Shown: positions 15,197 to 24,884, counted from the first letter of the stretch. The stretch: 64,000 nt of DNA from Pseudanabaena sp. BC1403 (GCF_002914585.1 NZ_PDDM01000006.1:1-64000); one strand, 5' to 3'. Notes: generated by a model not told the origin, from the letters alone. Numbers and translations are program-made.

Positions 15197-17708
15197 AAAG
15201 TATTTGCGGCAAAATCGTGGGATCTTTAATTTCTTTGTCCTTTGCGAGTAATAAAATCTTAGAAATTATTTCCGCAGTTTTCGGATCGTCGTCGGCAAAG
15301 GGAAGGAATAATCTACCTCGATGCTGACTGTGAACGGGAACAATACAAAGGGAGCCCCCTGGTTGGCGATGTACCACACCACTGCCAAGATGGACAGAAT
15401 AGCTGCCGAGTTCACCTTCGATCAGGGCATAGTTATTTTGTAAATTGACATTGGTCAACTTCAATAATCGATTGGTTTCCCGAATCAGTGCCGATCGCAT
15501 TTCCACCGTAGAAGCACTTGCCTCTGGATCGACCCCGCCTTGATGCGCCACGCTCACCACTAGGTCAAGATCGCGCATGACTTCGCTAAACACTATGGCA
15601 GGAACTTGATCGAGTTTGAGCGCATTGCCTCGACTGCGCTGTGAGAAGTAGACAGCATCAATAGTTAAACCTTCCACCTCGGCGGGAGTAGTCCAACCCC
15701 TATCAGTTTCGACAGAGACATAAATATCTTGGTCATAAAAAATGCGATGGATACTTGATTCGTAATCGTAACTATTCGCCACCCAGCCACGCTGTCCAAA
15801 TAAAGCCAAAGCCTGTCTGGGATTCACTTGATGTCCAGCATAGCGGCGAGAACCTTTATGTTCAGTTTCTTCCGTAGGAATAGGAAGATAGAGTTCTCGA
15901 AAAATTTGTTTGAAAGGTTGCGATCGCTCGGTATGGAAACATTCTTGTTGCCAGAGATGCCATTCACCAGTTTTTACAAGATCGGCGGGATGGGCGATTC
16001 GGACTAGATCAGCAGAATTGAGTTGGGCGTAGGTGCTGTCATATTTTCGCAATCGAGAATCTTGCGGATAACCGATCGCCGTTTCACCAACAAAAATTAG
16101 CTGCTGCAACATCGGGCGCAGAATGGGATGAATTAGTAATTGTTGTAGTTCTGCCCCCGTAAAGCGATCGCCTCGACACATGGACTGTTCGAGAGACAAC
16201 CTCATTCTTGAGGCTTGTTTGGTTAGTTTTTGCTTGCGCTCCTGAAAAGCCATAATTTCTGCATTCTTTTTGAGGGTCGCAGGAATCGTTTTTTGCGGTT
16301 TACCTTTTTTGACTACCGTTAAATTAGGAGCGCCGAGCGCGTCAAGACTGAGACTAACGGAAACATCGCCTTCTGTCACCGTGACTGAACCTTCTACTAA
16401 ATCAGCGATCGCTTTGGCTTCCATTGCCCATTCTAGGCGTTGAGGATCGGCATATCCAGCCGTCCGCGATAGGTTTTCGAGGGCAATGCGGGCGGCTAGT
16501 TTTTCACTTGCCTGCCGTTGGGAACCAAATTGTTTAGTACCCTGCATAAATTCTTGAATAACTTCGTAGCGTTGCAAAATATCGGCTTCACGATTCTCTG
16601 ACTCTAAGGGAATTAAGCCCAAGGCTCGCACAGAATCCTGATGGCGCTTTGTTTGAATGCGATCAATGGTTGCCGATTTCTCAACTTGTCCTAACATAGC
16701 ATCCGCAAACAGACGCGCCCGAGTATGCCCTTGTCCGCCCGCCGCAAATTTTGCCGCTTCGTGGATTTCTTCCCATTGAGCAGGTGTCATGGCGCGATAG
16801 GCTCGCCAAAACCAAGCTACATCGACAGCACCATCTACTAAATCTTGGCTGGTGAGGGGAGTATGTTCACCAACTTGAGCGCTCCAACCTTCTCTAATCG
16901 ATTGCTCGACTTGCCAATGGGAATCTTTGGTATGGGCATGGAACCACCATACGGCTTCGGCAAATGCGGGAGATTCCAGTAGATGCCCCACATAACGCGC
17001 CCATTGAGGAGCATAGACAGCCAGCTCGATCGCTTTGCGATTAGTAAGTCCAGAAGCGGTAAATTGCTGCGCGAATAGTTCGGGGGTATCGGTGGGCAGA
17101 GGGAAGGAAACGCGAATGAGATGGCTAAATATGGCGGCTTTACTAGCGCGATCGTAGCTCCATCCTCGGATAAACTGTTCTTTGCCTAAATTTTGCAAAA
17201 GTTTAATCACAGGGGCAATCCCTAATACAGACTGCAAGCTCAAGGCGGCTTCTGTCGCAGGAGTAGGTAAATCGCCGCGATCGCATTCTATTTCCACAAT
17301 CCGCCGCCGACAGCGATCGACTAATTCTAATAAATACTGATAATCAGTTTCGGGTAAATTAGAGAACTCATTGCGGGTGCGATCGCGCTGAGTTAATGCG
17401 CTTAATTCTCTAAAACTATAGTAGTAGTTCCCTAACCGTTCGCCAATTAAACTGTCTAAAAGATCTGCCTCAGTAACTGCATTGGCTTTGAAGGCAACAA
17501 TCATCTGGATTAAACTCGGACGACAACGCTTAATTTGTCCTTCGGACTGATTGCTAATGGGCAATATTAGATAGCTCCCCCTTTCATCCTGTAGATAGTG
17601 AGGTACGGTTCCTTTTGGCTCATCAATCCAGCGTATAAGTTGCCACAAGCGCTTAACCTGTGACTCTGTCCAGTTACTAGAATCAGAGGCATAGTTCTTA
17701 CAAGCCAT
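15195..17708 (-). CDS. DUF4132 (MolR-like) family large protein
   Basis: 837 aa, soluble. I recognise the general pattern of DUF4132-family proteins (the family of E. coli MolR). The central part includes MLQQLIFVGETAIGY, VRIAHPADL and a W-x-LWQQECF segment, followed by QPFKQIFRELYLP and SRRYAGHQVNPRQALALFGQRGW; the tail has GSLCIVPVHSQHRGRLFLPFADDD. No nuclease, ATPase or E1/E2 motif is obvious. It is the last gene of a three-gene operon. Its start lies in the same frame as the upstream HEAT-like gene, 33 nt after that gene's TGA, so it may be the second half of an originally single protein of about 1,720 aa. Biochemical role unknown. Confidence 0.75.
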   Translation of the reverse strand: MACKNYASDSSNWTESQVKRLWQLIRWIDEPKGTVPHYLQDERGSYLILPISNQSEGQIKRCRPSLIQMIVAFKANAVTEADLLDSLIGERLGNYYYSFRELSALTQRDRTRNEFSNLPETDYQYLLELVDRCRRRIVEIECDRGDLPTPATEAALSLQSVLGIAPVIKLLQNLGKEQFIRGWSYDRASKAAIFSHLIRVSFPLPTDTPELFAQQFTASGLTNRKAIELAVYAPQWARYVGHLLESPAFAEAVWWFHAHTKDSHWQVEQSIREGWSAQVGEHTPLTSQDLVDGAVDVAWFWRAYRAMTPAQWEEIHEAAKFAAGGQGHTRARLFADAMLGQVEKSATIDRIQTKRHQDSVRALGLIPLESENREADILQRYEVIQEFMQGTKQFGSQRQASEKLAARIALENLSRTAGYADPQRLEWAMEAKAIADLVEGSVTVTEGDVSVSLSLDALGAPNLTVVKKGKPQKTIPATLKKNAEIMAFQERKQKLTKQASRMRLSLEQSMCRGDRFTGAELQQLLIHPILRPMLQQLIFVGETAIGYPQDSRLRKYDSTYAQLNSADLVRIAHPADLVKTGEWHLWQQECFHTERSQPFKQIFRELYLPIPTEETEHKGSRRYAGHQVNPRQALALFGQRGWVANSYDYESSIHRIFYDQDIYVSVETDRGWTTPAEVEGLTIDAVYFSQRSRGNALKLDQVPAIVFSEVMRDLDLVVSVAHQGGVDPEASASTVEMRSALIRETNRLLKLTNVNLQNNYALIEGELGSYSVHLGSGVVHRQPGGSLCIVPVHSQHRGRLFLPFADDDPKTAEIISKILLLAKDKEIKDPTILPQIL

Positions 17709-17741
17709 GAGCGTCCAAGCATTAATTTGACTATTTTCACG

Positions 17742-20357
17742 TCAATCGTATTTGTCTGATGGAGAACTTTGGCGCAGACCTTTCAAGTTCATCCCAGAAT
17801 TAATTTGGGATAGAATTGTCGATACGTTGAGCCCCATCCCCGAAAACCCAGAAATATTGGCATTTAGGATGGCGAGCAGATCATTCTCCGAAGAGCTTTC
17901 TGTGAGATCTACTCCATCTTCAGGTTCAGTTTGAGATGGCTCTAAATCCTGTGCGATCGCCTTACGAATAGAAGCTAGGGAATATTGGGCTGCATCTAGA
18001 ATGAAATCCACGCAATTAACAGGCGGAGCAATACTTAAAAACCACTCTATTAAATTAGAAATTAATTCATGATAATTAAGTTGCGGAACATCAATCACTA
18101 AGCTCTTTTGGCATTTTTTAACCCATTTAGGAGAGTTGTCAGCAAAATAACTCATCTGAAAAAAACTATGATCTTGGAAAATTTTTTCATGGAATAGTCC
18201 AGATAAAGAAGCAGCCGCTCGTAATAATTCATAGCCATCATCATCGCGCAGTTCGGCTGAACGTCCTTCCCACCAAGTTTGCCATACTTCTGCTAAGGGT
18301 AGGTCGTCTAGGCTTTTTGCCACAGATTTTTGCGGAATTCTCGCCCTCAGCCACCTAAGATTTCCCAGAAGCTTTTCTTCGGATTCAGTTCCATCTGAAT
18401 TTAAGGAGTTAATAGGCGTATTTCGGTGTTCATGAATTAGCTCGTCGAGCGATCGCAAAATATTTTTAGCAGCTTCAGAAACTAATACAATTTCGCGATC
18501 GGGAAATTCGGGCGGAATCGCGGGAGTACGTTGACTGGGATCGAACAGCCCCAAGCCATTTTCGAGAGTAGCAGTTTGCTGCTTCTCAGGTTCAGAAAAT
18601 TTTTGTAAAAGCTCTACTTCGGCGGCGGTGAGTTTTGGTCTTTGGTGATAGGCTTCCACTTTTTGATAACAGTCATCGCTCAGCCGTTTTGCCCGAATCA
18701 TTTCATCTAATAATTCTAGCCCTGATAAGCGTTGACCCGCATCTTTACTGTTTAAAAGGCGATCGCTACTGACAAGAACATCATTATCAGATTGATTCAA
18801 GATTAAATTCAACACTCCCCGCCGCAGATCGCTACCTTTACGGGTGAGTAACCCCTCCATTTTGACAATCAATTCTGAGTTGAGAGGATATGGCTTAAGC
18901 AACTTGAAAATTTGTTCGCGCAAATGGGAAGAGCGATCGCGCATTGCCGCAAAAACTTGCTCCTGTATCTCATCATCCCAAGGTTGCTCTTTAAGCAATA
19001 ATTGGATTACTTGAACCCGCAGCCAAACGTCCATCTCCGACAGATAAGGAATCATCCTTCTAGGAGAGCGATCGCCTAAACGATTATTTAAGGTACGAAT
19101 AACCTCTGAACGGTTTAAGCTCAACAGCATCCATTCCCAAACTATGGGTTGTAGTTTCTTCTCATTGGCGGGAATTCGCTGTAAAAAAGATTCTAAACGC
19201 TCAAATAGATCGGTATTCGCTAATTTGTTTTGGATACTCCGAAAAGCCTGAGCAGCAACTCGCAAATCATCATCTTCTAAACTAGGTAATAGAGCTTCTT
19301 GGGCTAAGCCTAGATGCAATTGGTTCAACAAAAAAGCCGCCACAAAGCGAATTTCAACTTGAGAATGTTGGAGTAAGAGCGTCGCAGGGGCGATGGCAGC
19401 TTCAGCATTATCAAAGGCGATCGCCCATAGACAAAGATAAACTTCATGAGGATCGGTACTTTCTAAACCTGACTGCCTTAAATTCGCATCTTCAAGAAAT
19501 CCTAATACTTGACGCAGCGATCGCTCGGCTATTTTCTTATGTTCGACAGTCCAACCAAAGCCAAACCACTGATCTACTGCTCGAATCGTGGCACTAAAGC
19601 GGATCAAATCCTGCTCTAAAATCAACCTCACCATGCGCCGAAAAGCTTGGGGATGCGCCTGAGCGATCGCTTCCAAAATTGTCTGCCGTAGTCCTTCCTG
19701 ACGTTGGGCAGCTAGCAGCAAATTCTCAACAAATGTCCAACAATCTGGTCGATTCACAACCAATAGCGATCGCACGACATGATTGCCCATAGCCGCGATC
19801 GCATGTTCCCCCCTTGCCGAGTCTAGTAATATTTTTAATATTTCTTCCGAATGCTCATCTTCAGCTTCAATCGCCGCCGCGAACAGGATGCCAATATCGC
19901 TGTATTGATGAATATAAGCAACCCAAACTGCATACCAATCAATATCCTGTTCGTATTGCTGAACTATGTTCAGAATGCCCTGTACCCAATTAACTAAAGT
20001 GGTAGGGATAATGGAAGATGACAAGCGAAATGGCTGCCTTTGATAGCTATTCTGATAGGGTAGTCGCTGATGTAATTGCCAACCAGCTTCTACATATTTG
20101 GCAATTAATGGACATAGCGCTTCAAAGATTTGATATCTTTCCTGAGCATTAACTTCTCCCAACCGATTAGCTACTTTAGAAAGCTCATCCCAATTTCTTG
20201 TCTCCAATCCTTGGGAATCTCTTCGCAATAAAGCCCAAGCAATTTCTCTTAAACTATCTGGTAGAGATGCGATCGCCAATTGGTGGCGCTCCAACCAAGC
20301 ATGGGGGAGGGTAGCAAATTTTTGTAGCTCCTGAGAAGCCTGTTCGCGTTTTAGCAT
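17742..20357 (-). CDS. HEAT-like repeat protein of the DUF4132 operon
   Basis: 871 aa, almost wholly helical, no signal or membrane segment. Repeated amphipathic helix pairs such as VEIRFVAAFLLNQLHLGLAQ, DLRVAAQAFRSIQNKLAN, SHLREQIFKLLKPYPLN and AGQRLSGLELLDEMI indicate an alpha-solenoid. Its ATG is preceded by a perfect AGGAGGT that lies inside the last codons of the upstream gene, so translation should be coupled and strong. It ends with a TGA, 11 codons before the in-frame ATG of the DUF4132-type gene. It probably forms a complex with that protein. Specific role unknown. Confidence 0.75.
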   Translation of the reverse strand: MLKREQASQELQKFATLPHAWLERHQLAIASLPDSLREIAWALLRRDSQGLETRNWDELSKVANRLGEVNAQERYQIFEALCPLIAKYVEAGWQLHQRLPYQNSYQRQPFRLSSSIIPTTLVNWVQGILNIVQQYEQDIDWYAVWVAYIHQYSDIGILFAAAIEAEDEHSEEILKILLDSARGEHAIAAMGNHVVRSLLVVNRPDCWTFVENLLLAAQRQEGLRQTILEAIAQAHPQAFRRMVRLILEQDLIRFSATIRAVDQWFGFGWTVEHKKIAERSLRQVLGFLEDANLRQSGLESTDPHEVYLCLWAIAFDNAEAAIAPATLLLQHSQVEIRFVAAFLLNQLHLGLAQEALLPSLEDDDLRVAAQAFRSIQNKLANTDLFERLESFLQRIPANEKKLQPIVWEWMLLSLNRSEVIRTLNNRLGDRSPRRMIPYLSEMDVWLRVQVIQLLLKEQPWDDEIQEQVFAAMRDRSSHLREQIFKLLKPYPLNSELIVKMEGLLTRKGSDLRRGVLNLILNQSDNDVLVSSDRLLNSKDAGQRLSGLELLDEMIRAKRLSDDCYQKVEAYHQRPKLTAAEVELLQKFSEPEKQQTATLENGLGLFDPSQRTPAIPPEFPDREIVLVSEAAKNILRSLDELIHEHRNTPINSLNSDGTESEEKLLGNLRWLRARIPQKSVAKSLDDLPLAEVWQTWWEGRSAELRDDDGYELLRAAASLSGLFHEKIFQDHSFFQMSYFADNSPKWVKKCQKSLVIDVPQLNYHELISNLIEWFLSIAPPVNCVDFILDAAQYSLASIRKAIAQDLEPSQTEPEDGVDLTESSSENDLLAILNANISGFSGMGLNVSTILSQINSGMNLKGLRQSSPSDKYD

Positions 20358-20358
20358 A

Positions 20359-20778
20359 TTAACCTCCTACCATCGCCACGAGACGCAAAAATAATACCTT
20401 GCTTTGGGGCTGGAGCGTCACTTGTTCGTCCAACGATTCATACTGGCGATCGTCAATAAAAACATAATATAAGCCATCGCTAAAAGCCTGAATCGCAGCC
20501 TCAAAAGCGGCTTGCAAATCGACAGATTGGGGCGCAAATTCGCGATCGCCTGAAGTTATCTTGCCTTTTTCCATTCCCCAAGCGATCGCGTCCTTAGTCA
20601 AAATTTGAGGCAATTTTTGTTGTTCTTGGCGATCGCGAAAAGCAGTCACTTCTGCATCCACAATATCCAAAATTAAGTCTCGTAATGTCAAACCTTCCTG
20701 CGAGATTGATACTTGCCACGGCGCTACTGGCGATCGCTTCCGTCCTATAACCTTTGCTTCAACCTCAATGATTTGCAT
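20359..20778 (-). CDS. Small beta-grasp (ubiquitin/MoaD/ThiS-like) candidate ending in Gly-Gly
   Basis: 139 aa, first gene of the operon. The C-terminal part reads as strand YYVFIDDRQYE, then SLDEQVTLQPQSKVLFLRL and finally VAMVGG at the very C-terminus. This resembles the end of sulfur-carrier and ubiquitin-like proteins, where a final Gly-Gly is adenylated or conjugated. The N-terminus (IIEVEAKVIGRK...PWQVSI, then the helix LTLRDLILDIVDAEV) would supply the first beta hairpin and helix; about 50 residues in the middle look like an insertion. The fold assignment is inference. The Gly-Gly codons also form the ribosome binding site of the next gene, a non-protein reason for their presence. The DUF4132 family is known from MolR, linked historically to molybdate. 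Confidence 0.6.
   Translation of the reverse strand: MQIIEVEAKVIGRKRSPVAPWQVSISQEGLTLRDLILDIVDAEVTAFRDRQEQQKLPQILTKDAIAWGMEKGKITSGDREFAPQSVDLQAAFEAAIQAFSDGLYYVFIDDRQYESLDEQVTLQPQSKVLFLRLVAMVGG
20362..20368 (-). promoter_or_regulatory. Shine-Dalgarno AGGAGGT inside the Gly-Gly codons
   Basis: On the minus strand GTA-GGA-GGT-TAA-T-ATG encodes Val-Gly-Gly-stop and then starts the HEAT-like gene. AGGAGGT lies four bases before the ATG, an ideal spacing, so one stretch serves as coding end and ribosome binding site. Confidence 0.85.
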
Positions 20779-20928
20779 AGTTTAGCCTATACGCTATTTA
20801 GAAAGTAGATAGTGGAGTGATTTTATCATCAAAAAGTTTGCCACCATCTAATCGAGCTAAAGAGTATCAATCTCAACTTTGCGATCGCGCAAATTTATCG
20901 AGGACTTACACTAACATAAGAAACTGAG

Positions 20929-20948
20929 TAGATGTAGCGACACATCTA
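20929..20948 (-). terminator. Small hairpin at the pcrA stop codon
   Basis: TAGATGT-AGCGAC-ACATCTA overlaps the last codon of pcrA. It is short and may be a weak terminator before the three-gene operon, whose promoter should lie in 20779-20928. Confidence 0.45.
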
Positions 20949-23321
20949 TATTTTCTGAATTGGTGCAAGCTTGGGATCGATAATTTTTTTGCCTTGCCCT
21001 GCGAAAGCAACAGCTAAATACATCTTGTCACCAGTGCCAAGCAAATTAGCAACTTGACCTTCACCAAACTTGTCATGCATCACGCGATCGCCTACTTGCC
21101 AATCAATACGAGGCTTGGGCTTAACAGCATTTACCTTGACGGGAGGCACAGACCTGAGCGAACCTTTAACACTAGTGGCTTCAGCCCGTTGACTTGCCTT
21201 ACTGATAAACTTATCAATGCCATGTCCAGTCAGATACTCTTTGGGAAGCTCTGCAAGGAATTGAGAGGGAATAGCATATTCGCGATTGCCATAGAGACGA
21301 CGAGCCTGAGCATGGCTAAGAAATAACTTCTCTTGGGCGCGAGTAATGCCCACATACATGAGACGGCGCTCCTCTTCTAAAGCCATCGGATCGTTAATGG
21401 AACGGAAGCTAGGAAATAAGCCTTGCTCTAGACCAACGAGGAAGACCACAGGGAATTCTAAACCTTTAGCTGCATGAAGAGTCATCAAGGTGACCTTATC
21501 GGCATTCTCGCTGCTGTCATCAAGACTAGAAGCAAGAGCCGCATTAGCTAAGAAAGCATCAAGGGAAGCATCTTCATTCTCTTCGGCAAACTGTAGCGCT
21601 GCGTTATACAGTTCTTGCAAGTTAGAAATGCGATCGTTGGCTTCATCATTACTTTGAGCTTTCAGTTCATCGACATAGCCAGATTCGGCGAGAATGCCCT
21701 GAATGATATCCGCTGCTGGCGTAACTGCTACTTTCGCTTGCCATTTTTGCATCAATTCCACAAAGGAGAGCACACCCCTAGCCGATCGCCCAGCCAGAGT
21801 CTTGACAGTGGTTTCATCGCTGATGATGTCCCAGATGGGGACGCTGAGTTCTTGGGCGGCTTGTTGGAGCTTATCGAGAGTTGCCTTACCGATACTGCGT
21901 TTAGGAACATTGATGATTCGCATCAAGCCGAGGGTATCGGAGGGATTGGACAGCAGGCGTAAATAGGAAAGAACATCTTTAATTTCTTTGCGATCGTAAA
22001 ATCGTAAGCCACCCACAACTTTGTAAGGAATATTCCAACGCACCAGCATTTCTTCAAAGGGGCGAGACTGGGCGTTAGTGCGATAGAGAATTGCAAAATG
22101 TCCAAGATTGGCGCTAGGGGTTTTGGTCTTAACGCGGCGAATCTGCTCGATCACAAACTGTGCTTCATCAACTTCATCATCGGCACGGAATAGCTCGATC
22201 AAGTCTCCGTCGGGTCTAGTTGCTTTCAGGACTTTATCGATACGTTGTGTGTTATGGTCGATCAGTTGATTGGCAATTTCGAGGATATTAGCAACGGAAC
22301 GATAGTTCTCTTCTAGCTTGATCATTGTGCCTGTATGGGCATCGGGCAAGCGATCGCCAAAAGCTTCTTGAAATTCCATCAAGATCGTAAAGTCAGCAGA
22401 GCGGAAACTATAAATCGATTGGTCGGCATCACCGACAACAAAAATGGAACGATTTTCCCAAGTCGGCTTTTTGTCATTAGTGGAGAGTAGCTGAATCAAA
22501 TCATATTGAGTACGGTTTGTGTCTTGATACTCATCAACAAGAATATGCTTAAAGCGATTGTGCCAGTAGTTAAGAACTTCAGGATTTTGTTTGAATAGGC
22601 GCACTGGCAAAAAGATTAAATCATCAAAGTCGAGAGCATTATTGGTGGCTAGCTGATTTTGGTAAAGACTATAAACCTGTGCGATCGCACGCTTACGGAA
22701 AGACGAATCATCACTCTGAGCCTCATATTCTTCGGGAGTCCAGCCTTTATTTTTGGCATTGCCGATCGCAAAACGTACGGATTTTGGCTCAAATTTCTTT
22801 TCATCAAGGTTTAGCTGATTGATGACAATATCTTTAACTAAAGATTGCGCGTCAGAATCATCAAAAACCGAGAAGTTTTTTGCCCAGCTGCGACCATTAC
22901 TATCTTTGTATTTATCAATATCAAGGCGCAAAATTCGACAGCACATACTATGGAAAGTTCCCATCCATAGTCCATCTTGCGCATAACTATTTATATATTG
23001 CTTATAAACTTTTTTGCGAAGTTTGTCCTGTTCCCAGTCAGGAATTTCGCTTAAAGTTTTACCTAATTCCCTTTGAACGACCTCTTGAGTTAACAAGGAT
23101 TGAATTCGTTCATTCATTTCCTTGCCAGCCTTATTTGTAAACGTCACGGCTAAGATTTGCTCAGGTGCAACACCGTGATTGAGCATTAAGTTGGCAATAC
23201 GATAGGTCAATGTCCTTGTTTTCCCTGAGCCTGCCCCTGCGACCACGAGCATTGGCCCATGCAAATGGCTTGCGGCTTTTTGTTGGGCTGGGTTGAGATG
23301 AAGCAAAAAATTGGAACTCAT
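20946..23321 (-). CDS. pcrA: ATP-dependent DNA helicase, UvrD/PcrA type
   Basis: A superfamily 1 3'-5' helicase in repair and replication restart, 791 aa. It carries the Q motif (LNPAQQKAA), Walker A GAGSGKT at residues 29-35, motif Ia (AVTFTNKAGKEM), motif II LVDEYQDTN, motif III (VGDADQSIYSFR), motif IV region (LEENYRS), motif V (VTLMTLHAAKGLEFPVVF) and motif VI (RRLMYVGITRAQEKL). The C-terminal tail has a Tudor-like end, WQVGDRVMHDKFGEGQV. Its length is slightly above the Bacillus protein. The neighbouring kinase gene diverges from it. Confidence 0.96.
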   Translation of the reverse strand: MSSNFLLHLNPAQQKAASHLHGPMLVVAGAGSGKTRTLTYRIANLMLNHGVAPEQILAVTFTNKAGKEMNERIQSLLTQEVVQRELGKTLSEIPDWEQDKLRKKVYKQYINSYAQDGLWMGTFHSMCCRILRLDIDKYKDSNGRSWAKNFSVFDDSDAQSLVKDIVINQLNLDEKKFEPKSVRFAIGNAKNKGWTPEEYEAQSDDSSFRKRAIAQVYSLYQNQLATNNALDFDDLIFLPVRLFKQNPEVLNYWHNRFKHILVDEYQDTNRTQYDLIQLLSTNDKKPTWENRSIFVVGDADQSIYSFRSADFTILMEFQEAFGDRLPDAHTGTMIKLEENYRSVANILEIANQLIDHNTQRIDKVLKATRPDGDLIELFRADDEVDEAQFVIEQIRRVKTKTPSANLGHFAILYRTNAQSRPFEEMLVRWNIPYKVVGGLRFYDRKEIKDVLSYLRLLSNPSDTLGLMRIINVPKRSIGKATLDKLQQAAQELSVPIWDIISDETTVKTLAGRSARGVLSFVELMQKWQAKVAVTPAADIIQGILAESGYVDELKAQSNDEANDRISNLQELYNAALQFAEENEDASLDAFLANAALASSLDDSSENADKVTLMTLHAAKGLEFPVVFLVGLEQGLFPSFRSINDPMALEEERRLMYVGITRAQEKLFLSHAQARRLYGNREYAIPSQFLAELPKEYLTGHGIDKFISKASQRAEATSVKGSLRSVPPVKVNAVKPKPRIDWQVGDRVMHDKFGEGQVANLLGTGDKMYLAVAFAGQGKKIIDPKLAPIQKI

Positions 23322-23383
23322 GGGCGAAGGAGGGAGAAACTTAGGTAGACTCTAATACAGTATGCCAAAAATACAGTACTAAC

Positions 23384-24862
23384 GTGGATATTTACTGCAC
23401 GCGCCCGAATTGTACCAAGCCTTTAAATTCTTTTGCCGATCTTGATAGTGGCAATACGCTCAAAACGATCACTCAAAAATTCTGCACGGCTTGCGGGATG
23501 CCTTTACTGCTTGGAGGACGATATATCGTTGAACGCCCGATCGCGCAGGGTGGTTTTGGTGCGACTTTTCTTGCTCGCGATCGCTATACTCCTGCGATGA
23601 AACGCTGCGTGGTGAAGCTGTTGCAGCCCGTGGGGTTAACTAGTTCTCAGATGGTAATCGCCAAGCAAATGTTTGAGCGTGAGGCTACAGTTTTAGAAGA
23701 TTTGGGGACGCATCCGCAAATCCCTGACATGCTTGCCTACTTTGAGGTGCAGTCGGGACAGGATGAATTTTTTTATTTAGTGCAGGAATTTGTTGATGGC
23801 TTTACCCTAGAACAAATTGTGGAGCAGCATGGCGCGATCGCGGAGGCGGATGTTTTAGAAATCATGCAAAGTCTGCTGCCTGTGTTGACATTTATTCATG
23901 ACAAAGGCTCGATTCATCGTGATATCAAGCCCTCAAATATCATGGTGCGCAAGCTCGACCAAACTTACTTTTTACTAGATTTTGGCGCGGTCAAGCAAGT
24001 TGCTGGAGCTGTCCAAGGTCAAAAATCCACGGGTATTTTTACCCCAGGCTATGGCGCACCTGAACAAATGCGGGGCGATACGGTATTTCCTGCTACCGAT
24101 CTCTATGCCTTTGCAGTAACTTGCCTCTTTTTGCTAACTGGCAAAGATCCCGACGAATTATTTGATGTAAATTACAACACTTGGAAATGGGATCGCTTTG
24201 TTACGCTAAGTCCACATCTTAATAATGTTTTACATAAAATGTTAGAGACGGCTCCCAGCGATCGCTTTTCTTCGTCGGCTGATGTCCTCCAAGCCCTCAA
24301 TTCTCAAATATCAGTACAGCCATCGATAAGCGCTCCAATACAAAGCACTCCAATACAAGCCCCACCAGTGCAATCAGCACATCAGACCAGTATCCAAGTC
24401 CCTCCACCTGCACCACTTCCTAATTTTGCACCTTCGGTTCCTAAGCCTGTAGCTCCGCGATCGCAGAAAACGCCTTGGATTTTAGCAGCGCCAATTAGTA
24501 TTCAATTCATTGCAGCTTTTTTGCTCGGTGTCGAAACGATGCTGCTATGGCAAGTGAGCGCAACGGTCGGGCTAGCCTTAATCGGCTCTCCTGCCAATTT
24601 AATTACTTTTGCCGCCCTATTGCTGGGTGTAATTCTGCTCAGGATTAGTTCCATTCTTGATAATAAAGACCTATTTGTATTCGTAAATTTGTTGAGCTTT
24701 GCCGCAGTTTGGGGAGTGCAAACCTTTGGGAAACTCTCTCAATTTCAGAGCTTTCCTAACTGGATCGAGATTGCTCAATATTGCGGAGTCGCAGGTTTTA
24801 GTGCGATCGCACTGATGGCAGCCTTTCGCCTCATCTTCCAATTACTCTATTCCTTTCTCTAA
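23384..24862 (+). CDS. Membrane Ser/Thr protein kinase with N-terminal zinc-ribbon
   Basis: 492 aa, GTG start. Cysteines 5, 10, 34 and 37 (CTRPNC and CTAC) form a probable zinc ribbon. The kinase domain follows (about 46-310): glycine loop AQGGFGATF, lysine in CVVKLLQP, HRDIKPSN, DFGAVK and GYGAPEQ are all intact, so it should be active. A proline-rich linker (about 315-365) leads to about four hydrophobic segments at the C-terminus, so the kinase domain faces the cytosol. This layout is common in cyanobacteria. Substrates are unknown. Confidence 0.93.
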   Translation: MDIYCTRPNCTKPLNSFADLDSGNTLKTITQKFCTACGMPLLLGGRYIVERPIAQGGFGATFLARDRYTPAMKRCVVKLLQPVGLTSSQMVIAKQMFEREATVLEDLGTHPQIPDMLAYFEVQSGQDEFFYLVQEFVDGFTLEQIVEQHGAIAEADVLEIMQSLLPVLTFIHDKGSIHRDIKPSNIMVRKLDQTYFLLDFGAVKQVAGAVQGQKSTGIFTPGYGAPEQMRGDTVFPATDLYAFAVTCLFLLTGKDPDELFDVNYNTWKWDRFVTLSPHLNNVLHKMLETAPSDRFSSSADVLQALNSQISVQPSISAPIQSTPIQAPPVQSAHQTSIQVPPPAPLPNFAPSVPKPVAPRSQKTPWILAAPISIQFIAAFLLGVETMLLWQVSATVGLALIGSPANLITFAALLLGVILLRISSILDNKDLFVFVNLLSFAAVWGVQTFGKLSQFQSFPNWIEIAQYCGVAGFSAIALMAAFRLIFQLLYSFL

Positions 24863-24884
24863 ATTTATAACAGTTTGCACTGTA

